A program made the position numbers and the translations under genes. Below the pieces are notes generated by a model. That model ran no database searches. It worked only from the letters and a program-made list of their open reading frames with translations, and had not been told where the DNA came from. This document shows positions 33,790 to 44,536 of a DNA stretch of 64,000 bases, one piece after another. The DNA is taken from contig BSYO01000016.1 in assembly GCA_033239525.1 (NCBI GenBank), forward strand, positions 6,893,045 to 6,957,044, in the 5' to 3' direction. This stretch comes from Nepenthes gracilis (lineage: Eukaryota > Streptophyta > Magnoliopsida > Caryophyllales > Nepenthaceae). Positions within the stretch are counted from its first letter, which is position 1. Each line of letters begins with the position of its first letter.

Positions 33790-34445
33790 GACTGTGCCTA
33801 CTGTAAGGTTGCTTCGTCTCGATGGTCCAACTCTTCTGCGGGCCTTTCGCCACCGCCTAGGGCTATCTGTGACATGTGGCACATCTGTCCAATCACTTGG
33901 TCACCCAACACTTTATCAATACCACATGCTGTTGAAAATTTTATTTTTAAGTGCAATATTGAGGTGATGGCTCCGAACGTCACTAGGCACGGTCGGCCTA
34001 GAATGGTGTTGTATGTGGAGGATATGTCAACAACCAAGAAGATGAGTGTGCGACTTGCCGTCTTGAGGTACGTGCCCAGGGTGACTTCTAACTATATTGT
34101 CCATTGGACGGCTACTGGCTCGTTATCTGGGCCATACAGGAGTCCTTCGGTTGGTTTAAATTGATTCTTTTTTAACTCTAATTTAAAGAACGCATCGATG
34201 TAAAGTAAATTCCTTGAACTTTCATTATTGTTGAAAACTCGTTTCAATTGATAGTCATCAGTATGGTCTGAAATGAGTATAGATACAACCAGGGGACCAG
34301 AATCTTGGAAAATTACATGTGTCATATCGTTATCGCTAAAACTAATAACATTTTCTTCCACCCTTTGCTTCTTATGCCCAACTTGCCTCTTTTGGTGATA
34401 TGTCTGGTGGGCTTTGGGAGGCCTGGTGGTCACAATATTGACCAC
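33790..34445 (-). pseudogene. Protease region of element A (Tat), catalytic Asp replaced
   Basis: Minus-strand ORFs 34445-34092 and 34037-33798 give ENVISFSDNDMTHV, LVVSILISDHTDDYQLKRVF, then NNNESSRNLLYIDAFFKL, and later STYNTILGRPCLVTFGAITS. This matches the aspartic protease of Tat elements, where a D-(T/N)-G-S-S motif is expected after RV(L/F)V. Here that stretch is NNESS: the catalytic Asp is Asn and the Gly is Glu, both explained by G-to-A changes. Element B has NNRSS at the same place. The protease would have cut the Gag-Pol polyprotein. Confidence 0.8.
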
Positions 34446-34499
34446 ACCAGCTGTGACCCAGTTCCATGATTGGGGCTCATCAGACCCTTCTCTACTTGA

Positions 34500-35605
34500 A
34501 GCACCAGAACTCTACCCAGGGTTCCTTAGGAATTTGGTGAGATGACCCCTTCAAATCAGCTCCTCAATCTCCCGCAGCTCCTCAATCTTCCGCTACAGTG
34601 TTTTACATTCTTCCATAGTGTGTCTGGATATCGATTAAAATCACAGTATTTCGCTAGATCTCCTCCCTCTGTGTTATTCAGTTACTTTGACTACTTAACA
34701 AACTTTTTTCTACAAATTTACATGAGGACGTTGGCCCGCGTATCGTTCAGCAGAGTCGGGTTGACAGGCTTGTACTCCTTCCGGATTAATGGCCTGGTCT
34801 TGAGTTGCTTCCTTCGGGGGTCGTCGCCACTCTCGTTCTTCCTCTTTTCTTCAACCGGGAAAGTACAAGGTTTGTCAGTCCTCTCTGGACGCTTTCCCTC
34901 GTTGGCCTCCTCTGCTGCCACATATGCTCGGGTGATGGCTTCCATTTTTCGAAAAGTCTATGGATTTTTGTGGACCAGGTACTTGAAGAAATCACTTGGC
35001 CCTAACGTAAAGATGAAGCTACCAAGCTTCATCTCTTCGCTGAGCTTGGAGATTCTCCTAACTTCTGACGTGAACTGCTCCAGGAACTTCCTTGAGTTCT
35101 CACCCTATTTCTGCTTGATGTGGGTAAGGTGCCACGACTATTTCTCTTCTCGATGACTGAAAGCGTACTGTGCCCGGAAGAAATCGATGAGATCCTGGAA
35201 ACTCTAGATCGAGTTTGAAGAAAGCCGATGGAACCAGATCCGAGCATCTCCCTTCCAGGTGAGGATAAAATATCGGCACATTGTCGTCTCCTCCACATCC
35301 TGGAAGCTTAGAAGGGTATAGAAGTGATCCATGGGATCTGGGCTCCCATCATAGGGATCCAAGGTGGACATCTTGAACTTGGTTGGCATTGGTCGAGTTC
35401 GGATCTCCATGGTGAAGGGAGATCTCTTTAGATCGGCTATGTGCTCGTCGTCATCCTTAAACACGCGGTTCCAAATTTTCTTAACCTTTTCCTCCACTCG
35501 GGAAGAGTTTTTAGATTTCTTGGAGTTGAGGTATATCCACAACTCTGTCCCTCTCTTGATAATTTGCCTAAATACTTGAAGCTTTGCGGTTGAGTCCAAG
35601 GACAT
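34500..35605 (-). pseudogene. Gag of element A (Tat capsid region), broken
   Basis: 35605-35204 reads from MSLDSTAKLQVF and contains DLKRSPFTMEIRTR, TLDPYDGSPDPMDHFYTLLS and MCRYFILTWKGDARIWFHRL, the plant retrotransposon Gag capsid signature. A frame change near 35210 leads to SFIDFFRAQYAF-like sequence, and 34945-34718 gives MEAITRAYVAAEEANEGKRP with a basic tail. The right end near 35610 is the last recognisable part of element A; no primer site or 5' LTR follows. Confidence 0.8.
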
Positions 35606-35610
35606 AGAAA

Positions 35611-36606
35611 CCTCCTATATCTCTAGTTATTTTTTTGGAACGCATACTAATTTCAGTATCAAAGGAGTTTATTCGGAAAGCCCTTCACTTTATTATTTAT
35701 GATGCATAGAATTAAAATTGTTACATTGGGCTTAAATCCTACTCTGGGCAATCATCACCAACCTCAATTTAGGTGTTTATCCATACCAATTAATTTTTTT
35801 TAAAATAAGAAAAACCGAAAAACCAAAAATTAAAAAATTGTTGATGCGTTGGTAAGGCTCGAACCTCACACAAAGCGCATGCACGAAGTATGGGATACCA
35901 CCAGGTCGTTGTCTCTTTTTATGTATTGGCGAGAGTTATTATTATATCTAATAACTTAAATCGGACGGCTTTTAAAATGCTAATACGAGAATACCAAGGA
36001 TGAGGATTATGAACGCGCAAGCCAACGCTTCTGATTATTTGTGCCTTTAATTTTATAAATCGTCTTGCCAATAAGCCACGAATCATTTGCTCAATGTCAA
36101 AGTGAAAATTTTTATTCTTAAATATGCCATCATAATTTATTGAGAAAATAAATATGCGTTTAATTTACTTCAAACTGGATATAAGGGACATTATAGCATC
36201 TATTGAGTAATGTTTCAATTGTAGCCTATAATTGGGTAATTTATTTATTAATGATGTAAAAGTTATGCATATGTTGTAATTTTCATTTGAATTATAAGTA
36301 AATCAAATATTTATATCTTAGTCATGGGTTAAATTTTCTACCTTTGAATTTGTGATATTTATTTTGGAAAAATAAATAATTGACATTAATTGTTAGTGCA
36401 TTTTTTTTAAAAAAAATTATTAATGCTTCATAATTTTTGAAATTGCCTCATTGTTTAAAAATAATAGGTTAAGAAATTAATCCTCTCATTATAGAAATCA
36501 TAATACATTGAGGCAATTAGAATTGTCCCATCCATTATTTTAAATAGTGGGAGTATAATTAGTTTATAATATGTATTTACTTTGAATTTAATACGTCATT
36601 GGATTT
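35611..36606. other. AT-rich spacer between elements A and B
   Basis: No coding region is seen. It holds the possible SINE at 35780-35945 and long AT-rich stretches. If element A is truncated, this should be host DNA or another decayed repeat into which B inserted. Confidence 0.4.
35780..35945 (-). repeat. Possible tRNA-derived SINE
   Basis: On the minus strand GGTTCGAGCC (plus 35856-35865) matches the RNA polymerase III B box consensus GGTTCGANNCC. CCTGGTGGTATCCC (plus 35897-35912) lies about 35 bases upstream, where an A box would be. The minus strand then ends in a T-rich stretch (about 35790-35840). Flanking duplications were not found. It could also be a worn tRNA fragment. Confidence 0.35.
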
Positions 36607-36611
36607 GAATT
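36607..36611. repeat. Probable target-site duplication of B (left), GAATT
   Basis: GAATT is repeated at 59809-59813 just outside the right LTR. One base of the LTR/TSD border is ambiguous. Confidence 0.6.
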
Positions 36612-37511
36612 GATGCATGGATTAGGGAGCCATCTGATTTCTTCTGGTGGGTCCAATCTCTATTCTAGATAACTTGTATCTTACACATCACAACGAATCA
36701 ATCAAAGGTCAAAGGATAGCGGGACTCGTTCTTCGATATATCATTTGATACTTAAATTAGAAATCTTTTTGTTACATAGAGAAAAATGGAGGGTGCAAGT
36801 AATGCGTGAATGCACAAATGAGGGGGGGTTAAGTGTGGACTGGAGGTCTCGGTTTCGAGAAACGCATTTGATGGGGAGCGGCTTTGAGATAGTGTGAACT
36901 TGCTAGTTGATTGGCTTGACAGAGAGCTCTTCGGTCTTTTTGGGATACTTTTTTGTAGAAAAATTGCTCCATCCTCTTCTCACAGGGGTGAAGTGATACT
37001 TATAGGGTTGGAAGCCTCCCTTAGGCCTCACGACTAATTATCGGTTACCGTGGCAGATTCGTTGAGCTGTATTCGCGATCGTTTGCAGGGCGTATATGGT
37101 AACCGTTGCCTTTTCAAAATATTCTTTCTTTTGTCAGGGCAATCTTGGAGGTTGTCGTATAGTAACTACCTTTTGGGGAGATTTGCTGAGTGTTACTATC
37201 GTTCTAGGAAAATGCACTATCCTAGATAATATTTTGAAAATACTTACTGAGATGCCTGAGGCGGTTGTGGTAAGTGCCATCTACGAATTGGTGTTGCGCT
37301 ATCGATGGCTGATGAGCTGGCGGGGTTTCCATAGATCATCCTTAATTGCTTGCTTCTTGCTGGATGGTTTCGGGTTGACCTGCTTGGGCCAACCACATCA
37401 CCGCTTGATCCTAGGCTTCATGGGGCCACTCTGTAGGCCGCTACCTCCTGGACCCTTCCTCCATTAGTGGGCTTAGTTCTTGAGCCAGCCCACTTATGGT
37501 CGTACCCATCA
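36612..37511 (-). repeat. 3' LTR of element B
   Basis: Shares with 58862-59808 blocks such as GCAAGTAATGC, GAGAGCTCTTCGGTCTTTT, ATACTTATAGGGTT (a weak TATA box on the minus strand) and a ...CCATCA or CTATCA end. It also aligns with the LTR of element A. Confidence 0.85.
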
Positions 37512-37727
37512 TTAACTCCTCATGTCGGAAAGTTTGAATTTTTAATTCCTAACATGTTCACTGATGGGATGCCACTTGTCATCTTCCTCAATTGTTCCTT
37601 CCCCAGGCGGTTGCTGACCTGTCACTTAGTCGGCTAGGATTTGATTCTCTGCACTTGGCAATTCTCAACAGATAATGCTGGCGTAAGAAACCTTTTTCAT
37701 TTAATGACTTGTCAATCCTTATTTATG

Positions 37728-37737
37728 CTATAAATAG
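37728..37737 (+). promoter_or_regulatory. TATA box of the B antisense unit
   Basis: CTATAAATAG on the plus strand, 217 bp past the LTR, in the right direction to transcribe the antisense ORF. GAGGGGCTCTGTACAC follows. A comparable box precedes the antisense unit of element A at 15776. Confidence 0.6.
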
Positions 37738-37759
37738 AGGGGCTCTGTACACTTTGTGT

Positions 37760-38690
37760 CATGATTCATCTTCACCAACCAAGTCGTGTGAGAGTTTGAA
37801 ATTGGTATGAAGCTTGTGCTACCACTAGCTGGGATCAAAGGTAGTTCATCTCCAATGTTTGAAGGAGAGATCCCGTAACACATAAGGTATCTGCATTGGT
37901 AACCCACTTTTGTACGGGAAACCACCTTGGTTTCCCTCTTTTGCGTCCGTACTGGAGTCAAGCCCTTCACTTCACTTTTGCGGGCAAGGCTTTCCTTTCA
38001 CTGTGGCCTACCCCGTGGGCGATAGCTGGGCCTTGGAACGGTCGGTCCTCTACCTCCTTGGTGCTGGATGGCTCTTTTGTGCCGGTGGATATTATGGCAG
38101 CCTTCTCAGATCTGAGATCCTTTTTTTTTCGTCTGACTTATGGGCCTCATTATCTTGTAGCATCGCTTCCCAAGTTTGGGGAAGACAGAGGATTTCCCCT
38201 CTCTCCCTTTTTTTCTCTTTAAGTGTTTTTTTCGGATTGTTTGGGCTTCCCTTGGGTGAGCGCCTCCTTTAGTTAGGTGATTGTCTCCGAATTGGTTGAA
38301 TTACCATAGTCGGGCTATTGTCCCATGTAATTTTTTTGAGTTGTATGTTTACTGTTGAAAGCTTATATTTTGTAATATCAAAAAATGAATAGAGCTGTCA
38401 AAGTATTTTTGTCTTTATTAGATGGTTCTAATATTCTTGCAAGGTACGAATAGTTAAAACATTTGAATGTTGCTCTCTGTTGCCTAACACCTAATAATCT
38501 GATTATTCTAGCTGTTAGTGGCTCAATCTTCTTGTGATCTTGACTCATGGCGGTCTGTTCTGAACACTAGGTTGGGACAGGAGTCTATCATATCAGTCTT
38601 TAGACTGCCAGGGTTGCATGCCACCGATTCATAAACTTAGAAAATGAGGCATAAAGTCATCATTACTTGCGTTGAATTGCAGACCTATTG
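37760..38690 (+). other. 5' part of the B antisense region, unclear coding
   Basis: Open frames of 108 and 120 codons exist at 37896-38272 (plus), but I do not recognise them and they lack the conserved motifs of the antisense ORF. Positions 38300-38690 have no plus-strand frame. The minus strand of 38530-38640 reads ESVACNPGSLKTDMIDS, possibly another exon of the captured piece described next. Confidence 0.3.
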
Positions 38691-38692
38691 AC

Positions 38693-39307
38693 CTAGGCAT
38701 CCGAGCTGATAGTTGTTAGTAGGCTGTGTGAGGAAGTGTCGTGCCTATCATCATGATGAGACCAGCAAAAAGACACATCGCAGCACTCTGTGATGAGGGC
38801 ACGTGTTGCGGCCTTCATGGCGAAGCACCCTTCAATATCTCGAAATGATACTGCTTCAGGGCTGAGGCGTTGCTTATTTAAATTGTTAGCCTTTGCAACT
38901 TGCTGCACATTTCTTCCTGAATTTGAATCGCTCAGCTTTAGTTTCCCCTTTTGCTTTCCATGGCCTCTGAGTGTCGATGCGGTCCCATCCGTTCTAACTT
39001 TTGACGACGTTAAGTCTTTGTTCGACGATACTACATCTCGAGTGCCCTTTTGTATTCGGTGCCGACCAACGTTGGTAGAGCTTGCTCTCCCCAGTTTTAG
39101 TTCATTACTATCTATAAGGCCCACCTTAGTAGTGGCCTTCGTATCCCATTCTCGCCGGAGTTGTATGAGGTCTTGGTGTCTTTGGACATCCCGATTGCGT
39201 AACTCCATCTCAATACCGTTCGTTATCTGGTTTTTTCGTGCATCTTTTTTCTGCCACCATGGGGAGTCCTTAGATGTTGTGACCACTAAGGTAATTTTTT
39301 GGTTCAA
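38693..39307 (-). CDS. Uninterrupted 204-codon Lys/Arg/Ser-rich ORF, possible captured gene fragment
   Basis: This minus-strand ORF stays open for 204 codons in an element where almost every other frame is broken. It has low-complexity hydrophilic composition (Lys, Arg, Asp, Ser), segments such as MELRNRDVQRHQDLIQLRRE and VQQVAKANNLNKQRLSPEA, then FRDIEGCFAMKAATRAL. It is not a gag or pol domain I know. The plus strand is also open here for 212 codons (38790-39428), but its Ser/Phe/Pro-rich upstream part looks like the reverse reading of this ORF. Its position, between the B LTR and the conserved part of the antisense ORF, suggests an inserted or captured host exon. Function unknown. Confidence 0.35.
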   Translation of the reverse strand: MNQKITLVVTTSKDSPWWQKKDARKNQITNGIEMELRNRDVQRHQDLIQLRREWDTKATTKVGLIDSNELKLGRASSTNVGRHRIQKGTRDVVSSNKDLTSSKVRTDGTASTLRGHGKQKGKLKLSDSNSGRNVQQVAKANNLNKQRLSPEAVSFRDIEGCFAMKAATRALITECCDVSFCWSHHDDRHDTSSHSLLTTISSDA

Positions 39308-40790
39308 TCAGGATGTGGACTGGATTTCGCTCTCCTCCTGCAAGGAATACCGAATAAGTTGGGGAAATCCCAACTCGGTAAAGTGTTGGAAGGACCAGTA
39401 CTTTTATTTGGCAATCCCCTCCAACTAGGCCTCTTCAAATAGGTGGGGCAAGGTGTTGGCTTCTTATGCCGGTGATGTCTTGGACAGGGAGAAAAACCTA
39501 ACGAGGCCATTGATGGAGCTTGTTAAGTTGCATGCCAACTCCTTTTGTGAAAAGGATTTTTAGTTGTCTTCAAGGGCTTTTGTGCATGCTAAGTGGGAGT
39601 CCTTCTTGGAGGGGACAGATGTAACCACCTTGTCACATCTCCAGTCCAAGTGGAAACTTGGATCATTGTACATATGGGATTCCCCTGAGCGGATGACCAA
39701 GCAGCAGGCGGCTTTGTTTGATTCCTCCTCCTTTGAATCCAGCATGACCATTGTGCAGCAAATGCAAAGTGTGGGCAAGTCATCTAGGGGGGCTAGCCTC
39801 TGTTCTGTCATCCTCGGCTAGCCAAGTCTTGGTGGAGGCCACTGGGTTCGCTGAGGACGGCGTGCCCCTTGCTTCTCCTACTAGAGCATTGAGTGAGCTT
39901 GAAGCCAGAGAGCCAGACAAGCCGATCGATGCGCAGACTATGGCCCAATACGGGGTCCCTACTGTCATCATCTAATTGCTTGAAGAGCCCGCACTCAGCC
40001 CTTCTACTGTTTTTGTTGAGGAGGATCCCAGTGGTGATGGAGCGGTTGAAATTCAAGTCGGTGATGACGTGGAAGCGGTAGTGGCTAGTGAGGCACCTCC
40101 CCCGAAGGCTCTGGCTTCCGATGTCCTAGAGGGTTTGATGGTTCCCCCCTCGCTGTCGAGTTTCGGGTTGCCTTCCTGCCCCCAAGAAGTGCCTCTATTG
40201 GGTCAAAGGTCTCCACCTACTTCCTCGCTTAGGGGTCCCCCGGGCCCTTCGTCATTAGAGGAACTGCCTTTCATTGGGGTATGAGTGAGGTACCTCCTTA
40301 TTCTCATTATTATTGTCTTTGCCTAACCACTTGCCTTTTTGCATACAGTCTTAGGTGATGTTGCGCTTATTGAAGGCTTGTTTGCATCACCAGGACGTGT
40401 TGATATGTCAGCACAATGCAGAGATCTCCCACCCAACCCAGACATGTGTCGACCTGTGTGTGCTTGATGAGATAGAAAGCCGGGTGAATGCCACTGTGGT
40501 TGAGGATTAGCAAAGTCGAGAGCTGGTTGCTAGCCTAGAACTCGAGCTGTTTGAACTCAGGCAGCATCTTGCTGATCTTTGGAGCGAGAACGCTCAACTT
40601 GAGGTGGATCGGAGGACCTGGCTTAGTTTGGATGAAGAGAGCCATGCACTGAACATTAAATTCTAGGATGGCATTTGCCTCTGCCAACGGATTGCGTCCC
40701 TATTGGTCCTAGACATCCTTGTTGGCTTCTTCGACCTGAGGAGGGGAGCCCTCGTCACGCTCTATGGGGGGCTCCCAGCCTTAGGATAAT
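39290..40790 (+). pseudogene. Antisense ORF of element B: putative gypsy-type transposon domain, linker and coiled coil
   Basis: The plus strand reads ISWGNPNSVKCWKDQYFYL (about 39355-39412), the counterpart of GNPDSTRGWKDKFFFL in element Z. A frame change and a stop follow, then GKVLASYAGDVL, FVHAKWESFLEGTDVTTL (39570-39630) and an acidic Ser/Pro-rich linker (39830-40278). A 70-bp intron (40279-40348) precedes a coiled coil with SRELVASLELELFELRQHL (about 40510-40570) broken by TAG codons. The order is the same as in Z and A. It is antisense to B pol and has its own TATA box at 37728. Confidence 0.65.
40279..40348 (+). other. Predicted 70-bp intron in the B antisense ORF
   Basis: Donor CATTGGG|GTATGAG and acceptor TTTTTGCATACAG|TCTTAG. 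The upstream frame (from 39976) reaches the donor in phase 0 and the coiled-coil frame starts at 40349, matching the Z intron in size and phase. Confidence 0.65.
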
Positions 40791-41639
40791 CATCCTTATG
40801 AGTTGTAAGCCTAGGTGGTGCTTTGTTCTTTAGAGGTGGATGTATGCCCTTCAATGTATGCTTAGACTCTTTAAAAAATTAGTGGGACCTTTCTAATAAT
40901 TGTTACTAGTGTTTCTATATTTATGCTGAATTTTTTTATTCAATACTTCGTTATTTTTTAGCTAAGCATTATCGCCATCGTTGCTGGGCTTGCTATGGAT
41001 GCTGGGCTCCGGCTGTGCTCGTTCCCACGAGAGGGAGTCACGGCACTTTGGTACTCTTTCCTGCGAGAGAATGTCGTCGCACGTCTATTGGTGAGCCTCA
41101 CGAGGGCCGGTTGGGTTTATTTTCCCAGCTGCCAGGCTCTGGCAAAGTCAAGGTCATCGACTGCATAGTATCATTGGGGCTCGGTCTTGCTGGGGGGATA
41201 TCGTCGCTCATGCATGTTTGATCCTAGTTCTCTGATCATTGACGATTGATGGTGCTTATCCCTATCAGAGGGAGTTGTCGTATACATACTGAATAAACTC
41301 CCTAGGGTTTGTTGTGGTCGTCTATCCGGGGTTTTCAACTTTTTGTTTGCAAGCCCCTCGGGCTGTAACATTTAATTGTGCTTGGGTTGCTTGGTTGTTG
41401 GAGCCGACGTTTTGGTTCTACTTTCACTAGTTGGTTAATAGGTGAAGTGTGTTCACCTAACCTTGGGTCAATCTAGGCCATTTGACTTTATGCGATGTTA
41501 TACAAGCATTCATATGAACTATCAAGAATGAATAAACAACCATTTTATTAATTTAAATGTGGTACTCTTTACAAGCATGCTTAGTGAAGTATGCCAAACC
41601 AACCTGGATTTGGTGTGTGATTACTGGTAATATTTCCTG
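40791..41639. other. Spacer of element B between antisense ORF and integrase
   Basis: Corresponds to the place where Z and A carry tandem arrays. No clear array is seen here, only G/T-rich sequence with short chance ORFs. Confidence 0.4.
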
Positions 41640-42600
41640 AGGTGGATGGTGTTCCATATTCTTGGGATCAATTTTCCATTTTGTGTGCGTAGCTTATATG
41701 TGCCGCTTTGGATAATCAATGAGACGAGGAATGACCCCTCCCAATTCGAAGAGAATTTGTTCCTATTGGTGCTCTTGCCCATGGCTTCTATACTCTGTAG
41801 AACTAAACCATCCACCTCAAATTGACGTGCTTTCACCCTTTTGTTATAGTACCGAATGATCCACTTCTGATAGGCCACTATCAGCATCTTGGTGGAGTCT
41901 CAGGCTTCTTCAAGTAGGTTGAGATGCTCTCTAAGACATTGGGAGTTTTGACCTTGAGATTGGGCAGCCCAATTTCTTTCGGGATGACCGTTTCAGTCCC
42001 ATTGCATAGATTAAAGGGTTTTTCATGAGTAGGCTCATTTGGTGTCGTCCAGTATGACCACAATACAGAAGGTAGTTTTTCTGTCCAGGAGTCAATGACG
42101 TCATCTAACTTCGCCTTCATCCCGTGCGGCTGGGTTTGATTCATGACCTCCATTTGCCCATTTGCTTGAGAATAGGCGACGGAATTATGAACCAGCCTGA
42201 TGTCTGAATGCGAACAATACTTGGTGAAGCGCTTATTGATGAATTAGGTTCCATTGTAGGTCACTATAACCTCAGGAAACCTAAATCTGCAAACGATACT
42301 CTACCGAATGAACTATGATGCATTTTGTTTGGTGATTCGAGCTAGTGGGGAGTGTTTGACCCAATTCATAAAGTAGTCGATGTCGACAATGATAAATTTC
42401 CTTTGCCCTGATATGATGGAAAACGGGTCGAATATATCAAGCCCCCATTGTATGAATAGCCATGGCACCTGCAACACTTGCAGTTCCATGGGTAGCTAAT
42501 GAGAAATATTGCAATGGATCTAGCAATTCTTACACTTATTCACGAATTTCATGGCATCTCATTTCATAGTTGGCCAATAATAGCCTTGTCGCATTATCTT
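41640..42600 (-). pseudogene. Integrase of element B (Tat), broken
   Basis: Minus-strand motifs: FIQWGLDIFDPF with the first Asp (42450), FPEVIVTYNGT (42260), where the second catalytic Asp is Tyr, ANGQMEVMNQTQ with the catalytic Glu (42140), WTEKLPSVLWSYWTTP (42070), then YYNKRVKARQFEVDGLVL and NWEGSFLVSLIIQSGTYKL (41850-41680), the C-terminal domain of Tat integrases. Two 88-90 codon ORFs (41887-41621, 42153-41881) cover the C-terminal half. Stops break the remainder. Confidence 0.85.
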
Positions 42601-43900
42601 AAAGGTAAACTCCTTGCCTCTAATGTGTGACCCACAGACGTCATGGTGCACTTTGCTCAGTGCTTAGTCAGCTTCTTCAGGCATGAGACACTGCATATAT
42701 GCGGTAGAGTACCCTCGATGGTACAACTTCCAATCCATGAGGGTGTACCAGCCTATCGTCTTTTTCACGCATTTGGCATCCTTCAGGTTTTTCAAGAAGG
42801 TGCCATCAGTGATATATCTCCAGTATGGGGCCATCCAGCTTTTGTCATTTGATACCTATAGCACTTCTTGCTAGGCTCCTTTGTACTCGGGGAGGCTAGG
42901 ACTTCTCGCATGTCCCAAGAGTACTACCCTGAATTCTCGATTGTAACCACTTTTGCCAACTAATCAGTCTTCCAGTTATCTTCTCTTGGGAGGGCATTAC
43001 CTCGACTTTGTTAAACAGTCAGGTCATGCATCTCGCTTTAGTGAGGTACTTCACGAGCTAAGGGCTTTACACCTCAAATTTTTTGAGGGCTTGATTAATG
43101 ATCAGCTCCAAGTCATTGTAGATGGTCAGGGGCTTCGTTGAGTATTCCCTTACCAACCGAAGTCTAGCGAGTAGGGCTTCGTACTCTACAACATTATTGG
43201 TGGTTGGAATCCGAGTGACAATGAGTACTTTATATTTGAGCCATCTGGAGTCTATAAGACCACTCTTGCTTCGCTACCCGACTGCGTCTATGATCCGTTC
43301 AAGTGTAGCATCCAAGTCGAAGTTTCCACTTGTAGGCGGGCATCTTTGCCATGATTGTGGGTGTCTGGAAATGGGGTCATTTCAACTATAAAGTTTGTGA
43401 AGGCCTAATCTTTTTGGGGCTAGTCTCGGCAGAACTCCAAGTCAAACTTGCCTAATTCGATAGCCCATTTGACCAGTTACCCGGATATGTTGGGTTTTTA
43501 CAAGATTCCCTTCAGGGGTCGATCAATTATGATAATGATCTTATATGCCTAGAAGTATGGCTACAGTTTCGGGGTAGAATAGACGAGCATTAGGGTGATC
43601 CTTTTGGCACTTGAGTAATGAATCTCGGTGTTTGACATGGTCTTACTAACGTAGTAGACTGACCATTGTATATCAGACTACTATTGGATTAGAACTGAGC
43701 TTAGTGCCATATCCGAGACTGCCAAGTATAGGTAAAGATCCTTGTCTTCCTTTAGTGATGTCAAGAGAGGGGGACTGGCAAGATATTTCTTTAGTTTTTA
43801 GAAGGCAGCCTGGCAGGCCACCATACACTAGAAATCATTTGCCTTTATTCCTCTTAGAGCCTTGAAGAAGGGGGGATACTTCTCTGCCAATCTTGATAGG
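42601..43900 (-). pseudogene. RNase H region of element B
   Basis: Counterpart of 31721-32995 in A, recognised by alignment. Plus-strand ACAACATTATTGGTGGT at about 43190 is the reverse of the NNVAEY-type motif of the second RNase H. The plus-strand stretch 43640-43780 matches the Gypsy-type module region (TATTATACTAG-type words). All frames are short; the plus ORFs listed here (for example 43122-43391) are shadows. Confidence 0.7.
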
Positions 43901-43919
43901 AAGTAGGAGAGCGTTGGGA

Positions 43920-44536
43920 GCCTCCCGATGAGCCTTTGGGCTTCTTTCACGATTCAAGGTGGACTCATATTCATGATGAATTTTATCTTCTCTGAGTTTG
44001 CCTTGATCCACCGTTGAGAGATGATGAAGCCCAGGAATTTTCTAGAGGACACTCCGAAAACACACCTGGCCGAAATTAGCTTCATCTGGTACGATTGGAA
44101 TACTTCAAAGGTCTCACCAAGGTCATGAATATGATTGCTTGTGGTTTTACTTTTGATGAGTATGTCATCTATGTATAACTATATATTCTTGCTGATTTGG
44201 GCCTTGAGCATTTTGTTTATGAGTTGCTGGTATGCGGTGCCTATGGTCTTCAGGTCGAAATGTATGACCTTATAATAGTATATCTCCTGGTCAGTCATGA
44301 AGGAATTGTACTCTTTGTCCTCGGGACTCATTCATATCTAATTGTCGATTGAGTATGTGTTCGTGAAGTTTAGCAGTTCATGTACGGATGTGGAGTCAAC
44401 GAATAGATCAATCTTTTGTAGGGGAAGTTGTCTTTGGGACATGCCTTATCCATGTTAGTAAAGCCAGTGCACATTCACCACTTTCCATTACTCTTCTTGA
44501 TGAGGACCACATTGGATAGCTAGTCTGGATACTTGA
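43920..44536 (-). pseudogene. Reverse transcriptase of element B, C-terminal part
   Basis: Minus-strand YIDDILIKS (about 44150-44180) is the catalytic box, and a degenerate ELLNFTNTYSIDN (about 44330-44380) stands for the SFMDAYSGYNQ motif. The domain is cut at 44536 by element G and continues at 56284. Confidence 0.75.
44532..44536. repeat. Target-site duplication of G (left), CTTGA
   Basis: CTTGA here and CTAGA at 56279-56283 match at four of five bases. Joining the flanks restores the RT alignment with element A. Confidence 0.65.

Larger units (their letters stand above)
5234..35610 (-). mobile_element. Element A: Tat-type Ty3/Gypsy retrotransposon, interrupted by D, E and F
   Basis: Minus-strand order from right to left: gag (about 35605-34500), protease (34445-33790), reverse transcriptase (about 33680-32930), two RNase H domains (to 31721), insertion F, integrase (22632-21480), a 39-bp array (about 21280-21100), antisense ORF (20440-15840, split by solo LTR E), a 57-bp minisatellite, insertion D within this 3' region, and the 3' LTR (6159-5234). 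Sequence reads continuously across D (TSD CGACA) and E (TSD GTATG), and RNase H resumes as integrase across F. No 5' LTR like 5234-6159 is found at the right end, so A seems truncated near 35610-35640. All coding parts hold stops and frameshifts. Confidence 0.85.

Noticed and set aside
34542..35156. 204-codon plus ORF
   Set aside because: Reverse reading of the A gag region, which has clear Gag motifs on the minus strand.
38790..39428. 212-codon plus ORF
   Set aside because: Only its last part (after about 39290) has the antisense-gene motif. The Ser/Phe/Pro-rich upstream part looks like the complement of the Lys/Arg-rich minus ORF.
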